DNA from: Pseudomonadota bacterium
GTDB taxonomy: Bacteria; Pseudomonadota; Gammaproteobacteria; Steroidobacterales; GCA-2729495
Reading direction: 5' to 3'
Assembly: GCA_030836925.1 (NCBI GenBank)
Contig: JAUPLK010000040.1
Location: 1-9,274 of the forward strand
Length of the DNA: 9,274 nt
The position numbers and the translations under genes are program-made. Of this stretch, positions 6,154 to 9,274 are shown piece by piece; position 1 is the first letter of the stretch, and every line of letters begins with the position of its first letter. Under the pieces are notes generated by a model that ran no database searches, had not been told where the DNA came from, and worked only from the letters and a program-made list of their open reading frames with translations.

Positions 6154-7167
6154 ATGACGCTGCAGCAGCTCAAATACCTGGTCGCCATCGCCGACAGCGG
6201 TCTTAACATAACCGCGGCCGCCGAGCGGCTGTATACCAGCCAGCCGGGCATCAGCAAGCAGCTGAAACTGCTGGAACAGGAACTCGGCGTGCAGCTGTTC
6301 ACGCGCAAGGGCAAGAGCCTCACCGCGATCACCCCGGCCGGCAAGGATGTGATCTCCCGGGCCCGCCGCATCATGCGCGAAGTCGAGAACATCCGTAACC
6401 TGGCCAGCGATCTCTCGGGTGAGCAGGAGGGCACGCTGTCGATCGCCACTACGCACACCCAGGCGCGCCACGTGCTGCCGGATGTGATCCGGGAGTTTCG
6501 CGAGCGCTATCCGAAGATCAATCTCGAACTGCACCAGGGCACTTCGGAACAGATCGCCGAACTGGTGGCCGCCAACCGCGTGGACTTTGCGATCGCCACC
6601 GGTTCGCGGCAGTTGTTCCCGGGACTGGTGCTGTTGCCCTGCTACAGCTGGGACCGCATCGTCCTGGTGCCGAATGGTCATCCACTCACCGCCAGCAAGG
6701 ACCTGAACCTGCGCGTGCTGGCCGGCTATCCGCTGGTTACTTACGTGTTCGGTGCGACCGGCGAGTCCTCACTGAAGAAAGCCTTTGCCCAGCAGGGACT
6801 GGAACCCAACGTGGTGTTCACCGCGCGCGATGCCGACATCATCAAGACCTATGTGCGCATGGGCATGGGCGTGGGTATCGTCGCGCCGATGGCCTATGAA
6901 TGCCAGGACCAGAAAGATCTCACTGCGCTGTCTGCTGCGGGACTGTTCCCGCGCGTCACCACCTGGCTCGGCTTCCGCCGCGATTCGGTGTTGCGCCGTT
7001 ACATGGTCGACTTCATCGCACTGTTCGCCCCGCACCTCACGCCGCAACTCACCCGCAAGGCTGCGCAGCTGACCACGCAGGCGGAAGTCGATGCGCTGTT
7101 CGATGAAGCGCAGCTGCCAATACGTGGCGGTTGCGACGAATCCCCCGGCGCCGTGGCGAGACTGTAG
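6154..7167 (+). CDS. cysB: LysR-type transcriptional regulator CysB
   Basis: This 337-residue regulator controls sulfate assimilation and cysteine synthesis genes. The N-terminal winged helix-turn-helix (about residues 1-60) includes NITAAAERLYTSQPGISKQL (18-37). The effector domain has TTHTQARHVLP (99-109) with T100, W166 in CYSWDRIVLVP, and T202 in VFGATGESS. T100, W166 and T202 sit at the same numbers as in enteric CysB, where they line the sulfate/N-acetylserine pocket. Family length is about 324 residues. The extra C-terminal residues (about 325-337) run into a REP-like palindrome that provides the TAG stop, so the tail may be acquired. The start at 6154 gives the canonical MTLQQLKYLVAI; GGA 5 bases upstream is a weak ribosome binding site. 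It is divergent from cysG, a natural position for its regulator. Identification is firm. Confidence 0.93.
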   Translation: MTLQQLKYLVAIADSGLNITAAAERLYTSQPGISKQLKLLEQELGVQLFTRKGKSLTAITPAGKDVISRARRIMREVENIRNLASDLSGEQEGTLSIATTHTQARHVLPDVIREFRERYPKINLELHQGTSEQIAELVAANRVDFAIATGSRQLFPGLVLLPCYSWDRIVLVPNGHPLTASKDLNLRVLAGYPLVTYVFGATGESSLKKAFAQQGLEPNVVFTARDADIIKTYVRMGMGVGIVAPMAYECQDQKDLTALSAAGLFPRVTTWLGFRRDSVLRRYMVDFIALFAPHLTPQLTRKAAQLTTQAEVDALFDEAQLPIRGGCDESPGAVARL

Positions 7168-7185
7168 GAGCGGCTTCAGCCGCGA
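7164..7185 (+). repeat. REP-like palindrome with 5' GTAG head, overlapping the cysB stop
   Basis: GTAG (7164-7167) precedes the stem GCGGCT (7170-7175) / AGCCGC (7178-7183), whose loop is TC. A GTAG tetranucleotide before a short GC-rich stem is the signature of REP elements handled by RAYT transposases in Xanthomonadales and pseudomonads. There is no T-run after the stem, so it is not an obvious rho-independent terminator. The stop codon TAG of cysB is part of the element. Confidence 0.65.
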
Positions 7186-7201
7186 TCACTACCGGCACGC
7201 C

Positions 7202-7516
7202 TCACAGCCCGGCATAAACGCCGGCATTCCGTTCCGGATAGCTCACGTAGACATGCTCGAACACCGCAGAGCACTTCTGGCGGTACATCTCCGGCGCATA
7301 GGCTCGCGGCAGGCCCGAGTCGAGTGTGTCCTCGATCGCCAGGCGCAATGTGGAACGCGCAGCGGCCTTCTGCCGCCAGTTGAGCACCAGCAGGTCCTTG
7401 AGCCGCTTCAGCAGTTCCCGGGCACTTTTTCTGGCCTCGGCGCGTTCGTCGGTGGTCTTGTGCTTTGATTCCTTGAAACGCTGCGCGAGGGCCTCGCGCT
7501 CAAGTGCCTCCACCAA
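7202..7516 (-). pseudogene. C-terminal fragment of a type I restriction enzyme R subunit (HsdR)
   Basis: The 104-residue frame matches the extreme C-terminus of type I HsdR proteins: a basic, helical stretch (RKSARELLKRLKDLLVLNWR) followed by ARSTLRLAIEDTLDSGLPRAYAPEMYRQKCSAVFEHVY (residues about 52-89), typical of the HsdR tail that contacts the methyltransferase. Full HsdR proteins are about 750-1200 residues, and the translocase and nuclease domains are absent. The first displayed codon is TTG, and the frame remains open upstream to 7642 without recognisable HsdR sequence. A small independent gene is therefore less likely than a remnant left by deletion. It lies downstream of the DUF1016 gene on the same strand, the place where hsdR often follows in such loci. 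HsdR assignment is by memory of the family, not a search. Confidence 0.6.
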
Positions 7517-7544
7517 CAGGCTTATGAGATGCTGTCTGCGGCAT

Positions 7545-7567
7545 TTGTGCCACAGCCTGTGGCACTT
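7545..7567. repeat. 23-bp palindrome, copy 1 (imperfect outer arms)
   Basis: GTGCCACA (7547-7554) and TGTGGCAC (7558-7565) form a perfect 8-bp inverted repeat with a 3-base loop. Extended by two bases each side, the element begins TTGTGC and ends GCACTT, two bases short of the GCACAA end of copies 2 and 3. Only three T residues follow on the plus strand and none on the minus strand, so a terminator role is weakly supported. Confidence 0.55.
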
Positions 7568-7605
7568 TCGCGATCGTCCAACAGGTTCTTGGATGATTGG
7601 GGCAC

Positions 7606-7628
7606 TTGTGCAAGCAGCGCTTGCACAA
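7606..7628. repeat. 23-bp palindrome, copy 2 (perfect 10-bp arms)
   Basis: TTGTGCAAGC (7606-7615) and GCTTGCACAA (7619-7628) are perfect inverted repeats around the 3-base loop AGC. It lies in the 129-base gap between the end of the DUF1016 gene (7646) and the HsdR fragment. No T-run follows in either direction. It could be a protein-binding site or a mobile palindrome. Confidence 0.6.
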
Positions 7629-7645
7629 AACGGGCTACATGGCTA

Positions 7646-8686
7646 TCACGATTCCTCTTCCCCCGTTTTTTCCGCCAAGGCCCGTTCGATCTCCTCGATG
7701 CTGGGCAGGTTGGTTTGCAGTGCCGCGGGCAGGGATTCGACCAGACGGTATTCGGCGATACCCATGGGTTGCGTCTTGTCGCCGAGGGCGTATTCGGCCA
7801 CCACCTTGTTCTTGGTCTTGCACAGCAAGAGCCCGATGGTGGGGTTGTCATGCTCACCCTTCATGTCGCGGTCGATCGCGGTCAGGTAGAAACCGAGTTG
7901 GCCCAGGTGCTCCGGCTTGAAGGATCCGGCCTTGAGTTCGATCACCACGAAGCAGCGGAGCCTCAGATGGTAGAACAGCAGGTCGATGAAAAACTCGTCG
8001 CCACCCACATTCAGCAGCACCTGCCTCCCGACATAAGCGAAACCCGCGCCCAGCTCCAGCAGGAACTCGGTGACGTGCTTGACCAGGGCGTGTTCGATTT
8101 CCCGCTCCTGCGCCTCCTCGGTCAGACCGAGGAAGTCGAAGCGGTAGGGGTCTTTCAGGGACTCGCGGGCCAGATCCGATTGCGGCTCGGGCAGCGAGAC
8201 CGGGAAGTTGGTGAGGGCCTGCCCTTGGCGCGCCAGCAGACCGGTCTCGATCTGCATCACCAGCATACTGCGCGACCAGTTGTGCTTGATGGTTTTGGCC
8301 AGATACCAGTTGCGCTCTTCCGGAGTCTTTAGCTTGTCGATCAGCGTGCACAAATGGAACCAAGGCAATTGTGCAGCAGCCTGCTGCACAAACTCGGCAT
8401 CCGGCCACGCCTCGGCAAACGACCGCATGTACTTGAGGTTGCGGGGCGAAAAGCCCTTCATGTCGGGAAAGGCGCTGCGCAGGTCCTGCGCCAACCGTTC
8501 GATCACCCTGGTCCCCCATCCCTCGCGCCCCTGCCGGTCCAGGATGTCGCGGCCGATCTGCCAGTAGAGCAGCACTAATTCGCGATTGACTGCCAACGAC
8601 GCCCGCTGCTGGGCGCTGTGGATGCGGGTTTTGAGCTCTGCCAGCCAAGCGGTGTAATCGGAAGGCAATGGAACGAGGTCAGGCAT
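7646..8686 (-). CDS. DUF1016 / YhcG-type PD-(D/E)XK nuclease-domain protein
   Basis: The 346-residue protein has the two-part DUF1016 layout. The N-terminal part (about 10-150) contains ELVLLYWQIGRDI (36-48), a WGTRVIERLAQDL segment, GFSPRNLKYMRSFAEAWPD (78-96), AQLPWFHLCTLIDKLK (105-120) and NWSRSMLVMQIE. The C-terminal part (about 180-346) contains FLGLTEEAQEREIEHALVKH, FLLELGAGFAYVGRQ, then the nuclease core FFIDLLFYHL (D235) and CFVVIELKAG (E250, K252), with Q263 after it. This fits the PD-(D/E)XK pattern. The start at 8686 has a strong GGAGG site 9 bases upstream and overlaps the HsdS-fragment stop by 8 bases, so it was translationally coupled to hsdS. DUF1016 genes are often found inside type I restriction loci; their function there is unclear. 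Unlike its flanking genes this one appears full length. Whether it cuts DNA, and which, cannot be read from sequence. Confidence 0.88.
   Translation of the reverse strand: MPDLVPLPSDYTAWLAELKTRIHSAQQRASLAVNRELVLLYWQIGRDILDRQGREGWGTRVIERLAQDLRSAFPDMKGFSPRNLKYMRSFAEAWPDAEFVQQAAAQLPWFHLCTLIDKLKTPEERNWYLAKTIKHNWSRSMLVMQIETGLLARQGQALTNFPVSLPEPQSDLARESLKDPYRFDFLGLTEEAQEREIEHALVKHVTEFLLELGAGFAYVGRQVLLNVGGDEFFIDLLFYHLRLRCFVVIELKAGSFKPEHLGQLGFYLTAIDRDMKGEHDNPTIGLLLCKTKNKVVAEYALGDKTQPMGIAEYRLVESLPAALQTNLPSIEEIERALAEKTGEEES
8369..8391. repeat. 23-bp palindrome, copy 3, inside the DUF1016 coding region
   Basis: TTGTGCAGCAG (8369-8379) and CTGCTGCACAA (8381-8391) are perfect 11-bp inverted repeats around a single C. 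The element encodes part of FVQQAAAQL, so codon repetition may partly explain it. Its TTGTGCA...TGCACAA ends are identical to those of copy 2, and an extra TGCACAA half-site lies at 8347-8353. Confidence 0.5.
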
Positions 8687-8987
8687 GGTCGATGGCCTCC
8701 ATGTCAATCTGGCCCGACAGCAGTCGCGGCAGCAGCAGGTCGCGGGTGCGGCGGAGGTTCTGGATTTGGCGTTGCAGTCTCTGAATCTGGCTGAAGGTTG
8801 ACTCGGTTAGCTGGTCAAAGGTCGCGACGAGTGGGCGAGGTGGAGCAAGTGCGATCGTGCTGGCTACTTTTTCCTTGCTGATGTTCTGCTGGGTCGCGCC
8901 TTGCGCCAGCCCATTGAAATGGTCGCGGAGTGACAGCAAAAAAAATAGAGGAATGTCTGGTTGATTTGCTTCGTGTCCGACGCCGGA
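8679..8987 (-). pseudogene. C-terminal fragment of a type I restriction specificity subunit (HsdS)
   Basis: The open frame gives about 103 residues ending at the TGA at 8679. It carries the typical end of HsdS: a GATQQNISKEKV motif, a LAPPRPLVATFDQL segment corresponding to the usual 'PP..EQ..I' helix entry, the coiled-coil IQRLQRQIQNLRRTRDLLLPRLLSGQID, and EAI. Full HsdS is about 400-450 residues with two target-recognition domains; at most the tail of the second domain and its conserved region remain. An in-frame TAA at 8988-8990 closes the frame upstream, and there is no credible start or ribosome binding site. Upstream sequence (from 9064) belongs to a different, unrecognised gene, so a deletion junction between about 8988 and 9063 is likely (inference). 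The downstream DUF1016 gene overlaps its end by 8 bases. Confidence 0.75.
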
Positions 8988-9063
8988 TTATTCAGCACAA
9001 CTATGGCGATTTCCCGCTGTGATTCTTGTGACAAGCACGGGATTTGATGGCTGTTCCCAGATG

Positions 9064-9273
9064 TCACCACCGACTGGCAATTCGCTGCCATTCGATCGAC
9101 ATGATTGCGGGGTCATTTGCGTAGCCTGCAATCCTGGCTGCTGACATTGGCCATGCCGTGACCTTGGCTCCGCCGGGGACCAGTTCACGCAGGTGTGCGA
9201 GGGACAGGACGTATACGCGCAGATAATCAGAGCTGTCGAAGACCAGGCCGACATAAGGGATGCAACCGAAAGC
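9064..9273 (-). CDS. Unrecognised protein, C-terminal 69 residues, runs off the right edge
   Basis: A minus-strand frame is open from the window edge to a TGA at 9064-9066 and contains no early start codon. It reads like a real protein: it begins AFGCIPYVGLVFDSSDYLRV, continues YVLSLAHLRELVPGGAKVTAW, and ends with NDPAIMSIEWQRIASRW. The alternation of beta-like (YVGLVF, RVYVLSL) and helical stretches, and codon choice like the neighbours, support coding. I do not recognise the family. It is on the same strand as the restriction genes and directly upstream of the HsdS fragment, so it may be an accessory gene of that locus or the next gene of the host chromosome. The start lies outside the window. 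Confidence 0.6.
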   Translation of the reverse strand, partial: AFGCIPYVGLVFDSSDYLRVYVLSLAHLRELVPGGAKVTAWPMSAARIAGYANDPAIMSIEWQRIASRW

Positions 9274-9274
9274 A

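Noticed and set aside
7545..7628. Palindromes as rho-independent terminators for the DUF1016 gene
   Set aside because: Neither hairpin is followed by a T-run on the minus strand, and the shared arms point to another role.
7529..8332. Plus-strand open frame (267 codons) opposite the DUF1016 gene
   Set aside because: Antisense to conserved DUF1016 motifs, no ribosome binding site, and the His/Gln/Leu-rich content is typical of a mirror frame.

Overview
The window looks like a chromosomal segment of a GC-rich proteobacterium, most likely a gammaproteobacterium. The evidence is a fused CysG siroheme synthase, a CysB-type LysR regulator with the effector residues at the Salmonella/E. coli positions, and a GTAG-type REP palindrome of the kind common in Xanthomonadales and pseudomonads. 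The lineage is inferred from gene content; nothing in the window names a species.

Region 1 (1-5957, minus strand) is one tightly packed operon read right to left: cysG (siroheme synthase), cysK (cysteine synthase), a glutamyl-tRNA-reductase-like gene, a fused hemC-hemD-like gene, hemB (porphobilinogen synthase), and the first 16 codons of a gene that looks like hemL (glutamate-1-semialdehyde aminomutase). Gaps are 29, 16 and 10 bases, then two ATGA start/stop overlaps. The gene order hemA-C-D-B-L is that of Gram-positive hem operons. The HemB copy keeps all its catalytic residues. The HemA-like protein lacks the conserved catalytic-site histidine, the adjacent Asp and the dimerization domain. 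The HemC-like protein has proline in place of the cysteine that carries the dipyrromethane cofactor. This is the most unusual part of the window: either a divergent second tetrapyrrole pathway tied to sulfur/siroheme genes, or a pathway that reuses these folds for another pyrrole product.

Region 2 (5958-7185) holds a divergent intergenic region with a likely cysB promoter and an overlapping dyad, then cysB on the plus strand. CysB probably regulates the divergent cysG-led operon. A REP-like palindrome supplies the cysB stop codon.

Region 3 (7186-9274, minus strand) is a decayed type I restriction-modification locus: an HsdS C-terminal fragment, an apparently intact DUF1016/YhcG-type PD-(D/E)XK nuclease gene with a strong ribosome binding site, and an HsdR C-terminal fragment. 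Three 23-bp palindromes with the same outer arms (TTGTGC...GCACAA) lie in this region. At the right edge is the C-terminal part of an unrecognised protein that has no start codon in the window.

No tRNA, rRNA, CRISPR array or insertion sequence was seen.
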